A stretch of 64,000 bases of DNA from Microdochium bolleyi (Eukaryota > Ascomycota > Sordariomycetes > Xylariales > Microdochiaceae), in assembly GCA_001566295.1 (NCBI GenBank), contig KQ964266.1:124001-188000 (forward strand). Direction: 5' to 3'. The notes under the pieces are model-generated. The model was given only the letters and a program-made list of their open reading frames with translations, was not told the origin of the DNA and did not search any database. A program made the position numbers and the translations under genes. Shown here one piece after another: positions 1-11,744 of the stretch (within the stretch, counting starts at the first letter, position 1; every line of letters starts with the position of its first letter).

Positions 1-627
1 GCAGCAGGAACTCCGCAACTATAGAGGCAGGACGCAGCAATTTGAAGCTGTGGCCATAGTCAGTCGTTGCTAATCGTAATGCCCGCTTTCAGCGGGTCTC
101 ACCTTTAGGTACGTCTGAAATTCTGGATATTGAACATCAACAAAATGCCAGCCAAGCCCAAAACGTGTCGCTGAATTCATCATTAGTCAGCGGCCGGTAA
201 CTCAAAAAGTGATGAGGGCAAGCAGCTTCGTCTTGAGAAGCAGCAAAGTGCAACCATGTTCAAGGAAGACTGCTTACCTTCTATGACCGCAGTGGCCATG
301 GCTATTGAGCAGATCTGCAAGGCAGTAGGTCATTCATCAGCCCGTGTCTTGTGGACTTGTCCATAGTCTAAACCAGGCGCAAAGCGAGCCAAGCGAGCTG
401 AACATACCCAAGCGAAGATGATCAGAACTGATGGATATTGGAACACCAGTCAGTACATTGTGTCTCGATGCCTTGTAGCCAGAAAATCTATGATTTGACA
501 TACCATCGTCGAGCCCGATCGTACGTATGATGAGCAGCTTCGCGTAGATCCTGGCGGCGACGAAGAGGGCCGTAAGCACCAAGAGCACAACACAAGCGAC
601 GACGACATGTTGAACCAGTCTGTCCAT
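1..627 (-). CDS. PTH11-type fungal rhodopsin-fold membrane protein, N-terminal part, runs off the left edge
   Basis: The ATG at 627 opens a protein with one long hydrophobic helix followed by AARIYAKLLIIRTIGLDD, the TM1 plus 'R-Y-x-(x)n-G-x-DD' signature of the fungal rhodopsin/PTH11-like family (7TM proteins linked in some fungi to surface sensing). After this the gene seems broken into tiny exons with good splice sites: 504-627, 408-427 (VLIIFAW), 278-314 (ICSIAMATAVIEG), 103-122 (EFQTYLK) and 1-47 (LQIAASCLY...). Phases fit throughout, and EFQTYLKLQIAASCLY resembles the loop-TM3 region of the family. The usual 'K-x-G-x-G-R-H' loop after TM2 is not visible, so either one more microexon is missed or the gene is decaying. 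The rest lies outside the window. Family fairly sure; exon details moderate; ligand and role unknown. Confidence 0.55.
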
Positions 628-3600
628 GCCGGCGTTTCACAGGGCTGCAGCACAAGCTTGAGTCTGGTGCGGATGGCGACTAAGCCTGTATCATGATTTC
701 TGGAACGCAAAATAATCTGGCCTTCCTGAGATCCGGGAGGGCCGGGGCCTTATAGTAGTGGGATCTAGCGACGAACTGGAGAAGTGCTCAAACCTTCCTA
801 GTCCATGCAAAGGAATGTGCTAACGCAGACAGGGATGCGTGCCTTGGTAGTTTCCGCGGGATCTGTGCGTACCAATGCAAACCGTCGGAAGGGAAGTCAA
901 CAAAAGCTTGAAGTGTATGAGGATGGACGGACGATTAGGATTGGTCCCTTCGTGGCGTGTCTTGGCCTGAGCTGGACCCTGACGAAGTTGGCAGCGCCAG
1001 CAAGTTGCAACTCGTTGTGAGGAGAATAAGTCGGGGTCATGTCTTGGGTTCCATGAGTCGGGCTAGTGGTACTCGTTAGGGCATGTTGAGCTGCAGTCTA
1101 CGAAGCCATAACAGGCACGGGAGGACGTGAAGCTTAGGATCAAGGCAGTCGGCGAGCAGCTTTCCCTTGGAGCCCTCCTGGATCACAACCCAGGGTATGC
1201 TCGCCACAGGGACAGTCGGCGGTTGGCATTCCGACAGAAGGCTCCTCCGAAAGGAGGCTAACACTAGTCATGGAGGAGCCAGGAGTCAGTCGTTGGGTGC
1301 CTCTGCTACGGCGCCGGGCTGAAGATCCGGCTTGGCAGCCTGCCAGCACCAACCCGACGAGGCAAGCTCGAGGTCGGTGCTGGTGTTGGTGGCATCCAGT
1401 CGCGTTGGTGTCGAGGACATGGGTGCCAACACAAGCTAAGCCTGGCTGGCGAGCCGCTAAGTGCCCCGTGTTGGTCGACCACGAGGGGGTTGTCTTTCAG
1501 CTGCCCAGGCGCACGAGTCACGCCCCAAGGCAGCGAGCTTTCGTAACTTGGAGTTGCGTGAGAGTAGCCCGAGGAACAGCTGTCGTTCCATGGAAGCGTG
1601 CCAGCCTTGAAGGGAACATGCACAGTCTGTGTCGAGACAGACGCATGGAAGGAGCAGGGAGGGGCGCGCGAGGCAGGGTGGCTCCTTCCCCGGATCTCAC
1701 CCCTGCATCACCCACACTGATCTCCACATGGGTGGGTCCTTTGTGCGCATCCCCCAATCTCCATCCTTCCAAGCAGGCTCTCTGTTGCTATCATGTCGCC
1801 AGCAGCAGGTCACTGTACTCTGGTCTCCTGGATCCCTTGCCCATTGCTCTCCGCGCGCATGTCACGACTCCTGCCGCATGGGCCTAGTGACTCTTGGCCG
1901 GTGAAGATCCCGACAAAAACCATTGACAGTCGTTGCAAGTCTCGGCTGTCTCTGCTGTGCCCCTCCGAGCCTTGTGTAGGCACGTCCCCGCATAAGCAAT
2001 CTCATCGTGCACGCCCTGAGATTGGACAACTGAGTGTTCAGAAAAGAGGAAGGAGGACTCGGTCGGAACTGCGAGCGCCAGCTGGCCGTTGTCACACCTC
2101 AGCACGTCACTATGGGTAGCCACACACCCCAAGGCACGCGAGCTAGGCCCTATGGCAGGGCAACAACGCTGGAATATCCCAGGCCAGGTCCCTTTGGTCC
2201 CCTCGATTTGCGGTGGACGCTGGCTTTGCCGCAGAGCTGCAACTCATCCAGTGACGAGAACCTGTGCCATAGCAACTTCAGCCGCACGCAACAACGCTCC
2301 TACCAATTCTGTGTACTTTAAGTACACATGAACCGACGAGCACCCTACTGGCCCAGAACTCATGGCCCTGTCGGTCGGGGCCGACACAGGTACGCTGATC
2401 TGCCTCAGGGGTCCTGCTCCCTACCTCAGCTGAACTAGGTTGTGGCTGATCGCACAAGCTCCTGTTCGCACCAACACAATCAACATACTCGTAACGGCAG
2501 CACCCCAGGTTGAATTTCCTCACGCTGGCTGTCTTGCGCTCCGTAGTAGGGTCATCCCAGGAACGCCACAAAGCATTGTCGGGGATCTCACGGGCTCGCT
2601 AAGCTCGCAATGACTCGTCTGAGCAGATTCAGGAGACAGGCGGCAACGGGGAAATCCCCGGTTTCTAACGAGAAGAATCTCGCGCTCCCCTCGTGTCCTG
2701 TTCGTGCTCTACCGGGACACTTTTTGCGTTCTTTCAGTCGTGGCATGTTGTACCATTCGTGCATATCATCTAGAGAGTACTGAAGCATTCACCTGGGCGA
2801 AAATGATGGCCTTCCGTTGAACGGGACTCACGGGTGCTTTCGTTCACGCATTGATACACTTGCTCACCCTGGCTAGCAGCTCGCCATGCATCCCGACGAT
2901 CCTCACGGCACGTTCCGCCCTCGCAACCGTGGCCATTAAAGCTAGCAAAAGACCCTGTCAGAACCTTGAATCCAGGGGGAATACACTCGAACACCTCGCC
3001 TGTGAGGTTGGGAGATCTGGGAGCCAGATGCGCTACTCGACGTCCCGAGAAGCCCGGCAGCCCTTAGCGCATGTAGTGCGTCTGCAAAAGCTCATGTGTT
3101 TGGGTTTTATTTCTGTTTCAGCCAACCGTGCTACCTGGCTCCGACGAGGAAGCGCTTCCATGGCCGTGTCCTTGTCTCTTATATGCCACTCTACACGAGG
3201 ATGATCTCGAACGGTCGACCCCTGCAGAACTTTCCTGGATAACTCTACCTCTGAGCAGCATACCAGCAAAGTCCCAGTGTTGTTGACTTGCGGGCCGCGC
3301 CAACTTGACTTTGGAGAGCCATATGCTTCAGACAAGGTGATGTTCGTAGGCCCCGTCATTGGTCGCATTGGAGAGCTCACAGTAGTAGAGGAATACTCCC
3401 TAGCCACTCAGCCATGGTGGTACTTTACACTTTGGGTGAAACCCATCCCGAGATGTACCGCGCTTGCCTGGTGCGAAACGAGTGAGATATACTCTCAGTC
3501 ATGCCAATAAGCAGGAAGCAACGAGGCCAACAATGGCAATTGTTCATTTGTCCCTTCCGGTCCTGAGTGGTGCTCAGTGATACACTTGCTGCGTAGCCTG

Positions 3601-4196
3601 GAAGTCTAATGTTGGTGCCCTGGGTTCACTGTCGATGTGTTCCCGACCAACGTACGACCAACGCACAGTGCCAAGACAAAAGAGCTGCCAATGACCACAG
3701 CCCGCGTTTCTAGCTGACGACAAAACCACATCCGTTCTTGCCATGACCGATCAGTACATACGGGTTTTGACAGAAGCAAGCGTCTTGATCGAAAATCATG
3801 GCTCGAAATCACTACAACGCACTCTGCTAACTGTGGATATCCTCTTCCTAGAACGGCACGGGTAGGCCTGGCCTTATCCGAGGAAAAGAAATCAAGTCGA
3901 GCCTCCTATCATCCCCACTCCCACTACTCAGGAATTGCAAGAGTTGCAAGCACACGATACTCTGTGATATGAGAGTCAAGCTAACGTGATGATTCTATAT
4001 ATATAAACCTATTTGAAGCTACTTTGAGCTTTACAAACTCCAGTACGCCCAGTCCCAAAACGATAACTATGCAGCCTCAAGCGAGCATGTCCCATTGAAC
4101 ACGGCCAGCGAGACGCTTCTACCCAGAACACAAACCAGACTGGAAAAGCCAAAAGAAAAAAAAACAGGTCCGAAGCCGTGCGTGGGGACAAGAGCC
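628..4196. other. Gene-free stretch of 3.57 kb
   Basis: Only short frames with coding-unlike translations (rich in W, C, P, R and without domain motifs) are found on both strands. A TATA-like CTATAAGG on the minus strand near 750 could serve the membrane-protein gene. A TATATATATA tract near 3996-4006 lies beyond the dioxygenase stop. I see no terminal repeats, transposase motifs or strong AT-enrichment that would mark RIP-damaged transposons. Confidence 0.5.
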
Positions 4197-5653
4197 TCAG
4201 TCGGCATCCAGCCTCGCGACAGGCGGCGTGTCATCGACCTGTATCCCGCCGCGCTTCTTCTCGTCCGCGTCCCAGAACGGCAGCCGCCACCCTCCTTCGC
4301 TCTGCGGCACCGCGAGCCACAGCCTCATCAGGTGCCGCCGGGGCATGCCAGAGTCCGGGCCAAAGTCGCGGTACGCCGTGCGCGCGTGCAGCGTGTGCGA
4401 GTTGCTGACGAACTGGATGTCACCCACGTCGAGCACCATGTGCAGCTTCACGCGCTCGCACGTCGCCTCGAGCAGGCGCGCGGCCTCGTCCTGGGCGGGG
4501 GAGAGCGGCGGGATGATCCCGGCGTCGGAGAAGCGCGAGAGGGACCGGACAAAGTAAGGGTCCCACTTGCAGTAGACGCGCTGCTCGCGGGCCGGGTCGG
4601 ACGGGTCCGGGGTCTCGAGGTAGAAGACCGAGGTGCGAATGTACGGGTCCTCGCCCTGCGACACCTCGCCCTTGCGGTCAAAGTACCAGATCGGCTGGGT
4701 GAGCAGCTCGGCGACGTCGGGCCGCTCGGCCTGGAGGATGTTCCAGACGTGGTGGATGGAACTGTTGGCGACAATGTTAGCACTCGTTGCTATTTTCCTT
4801 GCGCTCAGGGCAGCCCCGTGCCTGGACAACAAAAAGCAGAAAGAACGGGAGAAAGAGGACTTACGCGATATCACTCTCGCCACCCTCCTCCGCCTTGGCG
4901 ATACAAAGCAAGCCGACGACATCCGAGTCGTCGGCGTGGAAGAACTGCCGCGCGTTCGTCCGGTAGATGCGCACCTTGTCGATCTGCGTGCTGTCCTCGC
5001 CGAGGTCCTTGACGTGGCCGAGGATGTGGCCCCGGCCGTTCTGGCTGACGGGGTACCCGATGTGCGCGCCGAGCCCCATGTACGCGACGGCCGACTTGTG
5101 GTTGCCCCATTCCTGCACGGGGAACCCTTTATACAGGCAGAACCCTTTGCCGTTGAGCATCTCCTTGCGCATGGCGGACATGAGGGCCTCGAGGGACGCG
5201 TCGAGCGGGAAGTTGGCCTTGTTGATGCCCGTCAGGGTGTGGGACGGGGAGGCGATGAAGGCGTCGGCGGCGCGCGAGAAGGAGGCGATCTCGGCCGCGG
5301 AAAAGTGGTGCACCCAGCGCTCCGGGTTCGAGGAGTACTCCTCGGGCCGCCAGACCGTGGTGCCGGTGATGTGCTTTGGGAACGCCGAGTAGGGGTACAG
5401 CTGGTCGTAGAGTGGCGGGTGTTGGCCTGTATAGAGAAGGAACAGAATTCAGTCGGTAAGTGAGGTGCTCTCTCTCTTTATCTCACTGTCTTTCAAAGCA
5501 CATTGGTCTGGATGTTTGCGTGAGCCGTTGTTGCTTACCAGTCGTCTTGAATCCGTCAGGGAAGACGGCCTTGTTGACCTGCTTGGCCGCCTGCTTGAGC
5601 GCGCGGAACGGATCCGCGGCTTGCGCCTGGGGAGCGACCTCGACGGCGGGCAT
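4197..5653 (-). CDS. TauD/TfdA-type Fe(II)/alpha-ketoglutarate-dependent dioxygenase
   Basis: Three exons, 5539-5653, 4865-5426 and 4197-4761, joined across introns of 112 and 103 bases with GTAAG donors and CAG acceptors, give 413 residues. The ATG at 5653 opens MPAVEVAPQAQAADPFRALK. The 2-His-1-carboxylate iron site is visible: FFHADDSD (about H202 and D204) and the distal His in NSHTLHART (about 351), followed by an Arg in HLMRLWLA (about 372) suited to binding the 2-oxoglutarate carboxylate. HPPLYDQLYPYSAFPKHITG and WRPEEY resemble the N-terminal substrate segment of fungal TauD-like enzymes. The family hydroxylates small organic acids, sulfonates or amines in the cytosol; the substrate here cannot be read from sequence. 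Its neighbour at 6607-8552, a Dal5-type permease on the same strand, suggests uptake and oxidation of the same compound class (inference). Possible but unproven alternative: a tailoring enzyme of secondary metabolism. Confidence 0.9.
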
Positions 5654-6606
5654 CTTGTCGTTGTTCTGTTTCCTCCTATTGCTAAAGAATGCTCAAGTCC
5701 CGCGGTTCGTGGACGGACAATGTGCTGACAGGTGCAGCGTGTTATGTGATTGGTCAAACACCGGGTGGGGATGCCGTAAGGAGCAATTGAAACCGCAGCT
5801 GTTCGTCGCAGAGACTCAAAATAACATAACAATGGGATAGCACCAAAAGCCAATTGCAAGTCCGGGGAACAGGCAGCTTAAATACTGTCTGGGCTTTCCC
5901 CTCACTTCTCAACAGATAATATGTGACGGTAACTTTTGCTCTGGACGTCATGTCCGTGAATGTGAGGAGGGGAGACGGGGGGCCGGGGAGGTGGACGCGA
6001 TAGCCTGGAGGGGCAGGTGCGAGCACGCAATCGCAGCGCGGCGCCATTCAGGCCGCGCGATTCGCAATTCACACCATCGCGGAGCCCCAGCACGCCATAA
6101 CGTTAGCCTTCCCGGGGGGAGGGGTGGTGCTTTCTAACAGGCCATCGGCTGGTCCATCCCGGACGTACCATGTCACCGCTGAGGATTGCGTGATTCCGAC
6201 ATCGCCAGCAGCAGGGGCGCCTTCTGGAAGGTTGCCTGGGTTGTAAACAGCAGGATCACCACCGCCCCGTTGGAGAACCCCTCAGCTTGTGTCATCACAT
6301 CACTGGGTAATAAAGTTCAGAGAGACAGTCCCGGCAAAGACCAGAGATCACAAATGCCGCGATCGTCACGAAAGCTCGGGCAACACCGGCACTGCTAACA
6401 CCACGTGTGATTCAATGTATGCGTTACCAAGCATGCAAGGACAATGGGTAGTAATGGCTCTGTGGTTCGAACTGTCCTATTAGACTGATCTGCCTGATTA
6501 CTGATTCTAGTGCCCTTCCAAATAGACAACACGGAGGACACCATGGTAATTATTTAGATACCCGGTAGCTCTGACCACAGCCGACAAGATTTCAGCCTCC
6601 CGACTC
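5654..6606. other. Intergenic, dioxygenase promoter and permease 3' region
   Basis: No supported gene. It carries the upstream region of the dioxygenase and the 3' side of the permease. A minus-strand TATTTAAG at 5877-5884, about 225 bases upstream of the dioxygenase ATG, is a candidate TATA-like element. Confidence 0.4.
5877..5884 (-). promoter_or_regulatory. Candidate TATA-like element of the dioxygenase gene
   Basis: TATTTAAG on the minus strand, about 225 bases before the dioxygenase start codon. Sequence match only; the transcription start is unknown. Confidence 0.25.
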
Positions 6607-8552
6607 TTACAGTGAGTACCGGAATCCAGGGTTGTCCAGCTCAGTGACGTCGTGCATGCCGAGCTCGATGGCGGCCTTCTCATCCGCGGGGCCCAGGGCG
6701 TCGCGGCGCTTGTTCTCGCGATACATGTACGCGTACAGGATCAGGATGGCGACGAGCTTGACCGAGTAGCCGACCAGCATGGCAATGTAAGCGCTGGGGT
6801 AGTTGGCTATACGCAATTTGGGATCTGGTTAGCACAAGAAGACGACTTCAGGCCAGAAGAGGGCCTCTTATTATCAGGAACGATCTGCACTTACGAGCCT
6901 CGCTGGGGATAAACGTCTGCGGGCCGATGATGTTGCCCACGCAGTACCCCGTGAAGAGCAGCGCCGAGGTCAGCTGCTTCTTCGTCGAGCCGGCCACGTT
7001 GGACGAGACCATGGTCAACGACATGCTGAAGCCCAGGCCCTGGAAGTAGCACAGCCAGAGCGCGACGAGGCGACCCCACTGCATAAGTCGAGGGTTAGCA
7101 TTTTCATATCCTCGTCGTGTAAGTGTGGCATCAAGAAGGGGGGACATCTGCTCACCTTGTTCTCCCGCGGCAGCCCTACGAGCAAGCCAGCACCAAGGAT
7201 GCACACGCTGTTCGCAAAAGTCATCGTGACGCACCGCAGGCCAGGCCAGCGCGAGCACACGAAGCCACCCGAGATGAGCGCCAGGAACTGCACCGCGCCT
7301 CCGGGGATCTGCATGTACTGCGTGCCCAGCGCGTCGAACCCGAACCCGGCAATGATCTGGCTGGCGAACGTCGTCAGGGCCGAGTTGGGGATCTGCGCGC
7401 CCGTAGCCATGATGAAGAGGATCCACGTCTTGGGGTCCCTAAGGAACTGCACCGCCTGGTCCTTCTTGAAGTGCTGGTTCTTGACGCCCTGCCGGTTGCG
7501 AGACACACGGTCCACCGCGATGCCTCGCTCCCGTTGATTCAAAAACTTCGCCGTAGCCGGGCTGTCGGGCAGGTACAGCAGGCTGATGATTCCCTGAAGC
7601 AAAGACAGAGCGCCGAATATAATAAAGACGTACATCCACCTCGCTAAGCCGGTAGTTATATGGCCAACTGCATACCCGACGAGGCCCCCGAACATGGTTG
7701 CTAACCCGTTAGTGCAATAATATGACTCTAACCGTAATGGTTGCTCTGCCGAGGTGTACCAGATGGACATGATGAAGACAAAGGCCGGGTTGATGATGGA
7801 CTCGGTCAGGCCGAGCAGGAAGCGGTTCGTGGCGATGCCAGCAAAATTTGTGCACGCCGGCGTTGTCATGAGGATAATGCCCCATGCTATCGTCGTCAGG
7901 GAAGTGAATTTGCCGGTGGGAAGCCTCTGGAGGAGATATCCGGCCGGAAACTGTCACGGTTGTGTTAGCTGTCTGAGCAACGATATCCATATTTACATAT
8001 GCAATTTATATGTATATATCAAGGAGCTCGCTCATAAGCATACCTGGGCAACCAAGTATCCGAAATAGAAGATCGAGCCTGTACCCGAATGGTTAGCATT
8101 AGGGTAAAGCTTCCTAAGAGAAGTCTGTGGCGTCCCAAACGAAGATCTCGTCGGGGGAGGGGGGACCACGAAAAACCGCGAAAGACAAACTTACCGAGCC
8201 ACGAGTACTGTCCGCCATCGATGTTCGTGCCCTCTTTCAGCCCAAATGTCGCGGCAAAGTTGATCGAGTTCTTATCCAGGTACTGCAGCATGTACGTGAA
8301 GAACAGGATCGGGACGATGCGCCGGTCGATCTTGCGCAGGACGTGCTTGGCCTCCTCCGGGCTCGCGTCGTCGAGCGTGCCGGCGGACTCCTTGAAGACG
8401 TGGTACGCATCGTCCAAATTTGACGACGACGCGGTTTCAGAGTCTGAGACTCCGCCGCTGCCGCCGTGCTGCTGCTGGTACTGCTGTCCGGGTGCTGTTG
8501 TGGCTGATAATGGCGGCGCAGACCCGATCGGGTCTTGCGTCTTTTCGGACAT
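6607..8552 (-). CDS. MFS permease, anion:cation symporter (allantoate/Dal5-type) family
   Basis: Five exons (8195-8552, 8044-8078, 7156-7950, 6895-7078, 6607-6806) splice in phase to 523 residues, close to the usual 480-550 of the family. A soluble, Q/S-rich N-terminus of about 90 residues leads into TM1 with MLQYLDKNSINFAATFGLK, the typical 'LQYLDK-N-F-FGL' signature of fungal Dal5-like anion:cation symporters. Further hallmarks are FPAGYLLQRLPTGKF after TM2, NRFLLGLTESIINPAF and the mid-loop RLESYYCTNG. The second half continues with WGRLVALWLCYFQGLGFSM and GNIIGPQTFIPSEAPNYPSAY. Proton-coupled uptake of small carboxylated compounds (allantoate, nicotinate, pantothenate, biotin precursors and others) at the plasma membrane is the family role; the actual substrate is unknown. 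The 35-base exon 2 (encodes SIFYFGYLVAQ) is short but needed for frame and TM2. Same orientation as the dioxygenase downstream. Confidence 0.93.
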
Positions 8553-9889
8553 GGCGAGAGAGTTTCTACCCGTACCGGAAAAGACTGGATCTGGCCGTGT
8601 GGAAGTCGAAGCAGACGAGACCTTTGCGATTCTTCAGGGATCGTAACCCAAGGTCGAGTTACAACAACAGTCGTTGTTGTAGTAGTTGTCGAGCCAATTG
8701 TAATCAGCTTAATTGAGGGACGACTAGGAGCAGTCGACAGAAGGAAAACAGAAAGAGCCGCAGCGAACTGGATTTAAACAGAGTCCGAATAAGACCAGCA
8801 GTCAAGCAGGGAGGGTCGTGTCGTGACGCGACGTTCAGCAAGCCCAATGCGCACCACTTTTATAAAAAACGAGCCTGCACCGCACCACTTCCGACGGACA
8901 ACTCCCGCGAGTGCTCCGCAGCCAGAGCACAGCGCATTGCCTCAAGGGAGCTATCATTCGTGCGCACAAGGAGATGTGGGTTGCGGCGGTGGATGTGTGC
9001 CATGGCGTCCTATGATGGCCCGGCTGTATTGTCAAATCGCAAGGGACGATCACGCCATGTGCAGCTCCCAGGGGGCGCTGACCATCATCACCAGATCTTG
9101 TGAGACTAAACAAGCTGTTATAGGTTAGGACCCCCACAACCGTCAGGCCGGGCCTGGGGTTCATCGTGAGGAAAGAGAGCTCTCATTCGAGGGGCGAATA
9201 ATATTTGGTCTAGTTGCGAGGTCGGTTGAACTCTGCGGGAAAGCTCCAAAGGAGACAGCCGGTAAGAGAGAGCCGAAAAGCCATAGCATCATTACGTGGA
9301 CGAACGCCCCGCACATCATCTTCCTCATTGGGACTCGCTGAAGACTGTTCTTTTATCCCGACGTGTTGCGGGGAAGAAGGACAGGGTAACGCCGTCTTAG
9401 GTCCGGCGCCGAGGGCACTTGAGCTATCGTTCTGCGGGTCAGCGTGGAGACGACGGATGCCCATGTGTAATGTCAATAAGAGACAGAGGGGCCACAGAAT
9501 TGACTGAGTCGCATTTTGATGCCCAGATTGATTCCCAGAGGAGCAATCCCTGATGTTGAAAACAAGAAGTTTGCCGCAGTCTTCAAGACCACCAAGCAGC
9601 CTCGGCAAAGCTTGGTGGCGCCACGGCGCAGCGCCCAGACTTGCGGCGGCGTCATTCCTCTTGGCGGGCGTGAGATGTCCCGAAGAGCCGCTAATGCCAG
9701 CACTGATGGGGCGAGTTTGGCTGGTTTATAGGAGCCCGGATAAATGGTGCCTATGAAGGTTTCAAGCTCCCTGTCTCACGAGAGCATGTTCGCTGTAAGT
9801 CGTTGTTGGCACTGGTGTTGGCATTCCCTCTCTGACCGTTTCTGTCAGGTCGAGCGCAGCGATCAGAGTCGTGCTTGAAGTGAAGACAT
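8553..9889. other. Intergenic, permease promoter and 3' side of the Tm-1-like gene
   Basis: No supported gene in 1.34 kb. It holds the upstream region of the permease, with a TATA-like element at 8857-8864, and the 3' flank of the UPF0261 gene. Confidence 0.45.
8857..8864 (-). promoter_or_regulatory. Candidate TATA box of the permease gene
   Basis: TATAAAAG on the minus strand, about 305 bases upstream of the permease ATG and correctly oriented. It is a perfect consensus-like TATA element; function is inferred. Confidence 0.4.
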
Positions 9890-11191
9890 TCAGAGCATCC
9901 CAACTAGCAAGCCGACGACACATTCCGCAAAGGCGTCACTGTTGATGTTCTCCGTTCTCTCCACGACCTCAACACTTGTACCCGTCAAATCCTGCCTGAT
10001 AGCTTCAAACAGTGCCTCGTCGGCCTTTACATCTGCGAACGGCCCGCCTGGGGTCGCGATCAAGCTGACACCGCCTTTAGGCAGGACGACCTTGACCTGG
10101 GACTGGTCCTTCGCGTGATCCTTCAGCTTCCCAGCAATCCAGCTGCCCACGGCCCTGCACTCTTCAGGGGTGGTACGCATCAGCGTGACGAACGCATTGT
10201 GCTCGTACAGCAACCGATCACCGCTCTCACTGTACTTCTCAGGCACGGTAGCGCGGGGGCCAAAGTTGACCATGTCTGTCGCGCCCACGGAGACAACACA
10301 CGGAATGCCTCGTCTCGCAGCAGCCTCGAGCCGGTGCGGGCCAGCGCTCATGTTACCCCCAAACAGCTCGTCGCAGACTTCGGTGGTCGTCAGGTCCAGC
10401 ACGGCGTCGAGCCGGCCCTCGTCGATGAGCCGCTCCATGGCCTTGCCGCCGTGGCCAGTCGCATGGAATACGAAGACCTCATGGCCGTGCTTCGTCTCCA
10501 GGATCTCGCGGGCCTTGTTCACGCAAGGGGTTGTGACACCGAACATGGTCACGCCTATGCGCTTACAGCCGCCTTTTCCTGTTGGTGATGGTGGCTGCGA
10601 TGATGATGTTGGTGTTGGGCCAGTGGCCTTCCACGACTTTGCCATCCCGACAACTGCGCTGGCCGCGTTGGCGAAGATGCGGTCCAGCAACTCGTTAGAA
10701 CCGGCGATGTCGACCACCGAGTACATCATGGTGACATCGGCTTCGCCGACGATGGGGCCGACATCGCCACTGGCCACTGTCGAGACCAGGAGCTTGGGGA
10801 ACCCGATGGGCAGGGCCTCCCGCATCACGGGCGCGGCCAGGGACGTCCCGCCGCTCCCGCCTGCGCTGAGCACGCCGTGGATCTTGCCCTGCGAGTACAA
10901 GTGCCTGACGTGCTCCGTGATGGCGGCCGTCATGATCTTGAGACACCCGCTGCGGTCCGAGTCCGGGCTGTCGATCTGGGCGGCCTGTTCGGATGTGAGA
11001 AACCCAGGTGTCTGTGAGCGGCTGACGGTGATGGCATCGTGGGAGACAGGGTACCGCCCGCCGTCGATGAGGATGACCGACTCTGCGCCGGCATCGAGTG
11101 TGAGTTCTCGCAGCCGCAAGAGCTCCGAGAGCTTGCTGTCACAGGTGCCTATCAGGGCGATGACGGGGCCGTCGCTCGTGGAGGTGAACAT
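9890..11191 (-). CDS. UPF0261 / Tm-1-like ATP-binding domain protein
   Basis: Uninterrupted frame of 433 residues from an ATG at 11191. The start VIALIGTCDSKLSELLRLRE, the segment VILIDGGRYPVSHDAITVSR and the Gly-rich VLSAGGSGGTSLAAPVMREA, together with IGVTMFGVTTPCVNKAREIL, FHATGHGGKAMERLIDEG and LDLTTTEVCDELFGG, mark the whole-length UPF0261 family. In tomato Tm-1 this domain forms the N-terminal half and binds ATP; in bacteria the family is free-standing and its enzymatic role is unsettled. The gene lies head-to-head, 553 bases apart, with the gene for the other half of the Tm-1 architecture (11745-12749), which argues that the two proteins work together or in one pathway and share a promoter. 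Length matches the family domain (about 400-430). Family assignment sure; biochemical role unknown. Confidence 0.93.
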   Translation of the reverse strand: MFTSTSDGPVIALIGTCDSKLSELLRLRELTLDAGAESVILIDGGRYPVSHDAITVSRSQTPGFLTSEQAAQIDSPDSDRSGCLKIMTAAITEHVRHLYSQGKIHGVLSAGGSGGTSLAAPVMREALPIGFPKLLVSTVASGDVGPIVGEADVTMMYSVVDIAGSNELLDRIFANAASAVVGMAKSWKATGPTPTSSSQPPSPTGKGGCKRIGVTMFGVTTPCVNKAREILETKHGHEVFVFHATGHGGKAMERLIDEGRLDAVLDLTTTEVCDELFGGNMSAGPHRLEAAARRGIPCVVSVGATDMVNFGPRATVPEKYSESGDRLLYEHNAFVTLMRTTPEECRAVGSWIAGKLKDHAKDQSQVKVVLPKGGVSLIATPGGPFADVKADEALFEAIRQDLTGTSVEVVERTENINSDAFAECVVGLLVGML

Positions 11192-11744
11192 GATGCGAGA
11201 CGATGCCTAGTATCCGGTGATAGGAAAGTTCGCGATACGGGCCTGGCAGTGATGAGGATGCCAAGATAAGGGTTGTGGAATGACAGAAAGACGCTGCGAG
11301 ATGGATCCATGCGATGGCACTATGGCATATCTGCTGCTCCTTAGTAAACAAACCGCCAGGCCCTCAGCCCATGATGTCTCCTGCCTAGATCTTCATCGCA
11401 GGAGGAAGGTGCCAGTCTCGGGAAGCTGCTGGGACCTGGAATGTGACGTGGTGGGGACGCGGGGTTGGTGCATTAGCTCCTTCGCTCGATGGGGAGAGCT
11501 TCACCTTGCTTCTGTCCAATGACAAACCCAGGCTCCTCTTTGACCCGGCTCGCTCACGTCTTTTTTCGACCACCAAGTGGTGTCCCGCTGCTCGAGGCTC
11601 AGCTTATACGGAATCGAGGCTGTCGAGGAAGACATAGATCCAGGCCGACAGACTTGCCACAACTAAATTGAGACAGTCAGTCCCACGACTGACGGAAGAA
11701 ACGACTGCGTCTGTTTGACATCATCGAGTTCTCGACAATTCGAC
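11192..11744. promoter_or_regulatory. Shared divergent promoter of the two Tm-1-like genes
   Basis: The 553 bases between two start codons facing away from each other must hold both promoters. I see no decisive TATA box or transcription-factor site. Co-regulation is inferred from the arrangement. Confidence 0.5.

Noticed and set aside
1270..1887. Plus-strand frame of 205 codons in the left gene-free region
   Set aside because: Trp/Arg/Pro-rich translation without domain, overlapping equally long frames on the other strand; typical of GC-rich non-coding DNA.
4095..5012. Long plus-strand frame over the dioxygenase
   Set aside because: It is the antisense shadow of the GC-rich dioxygenase exons, whose own strand shows family motifs and splice sites.
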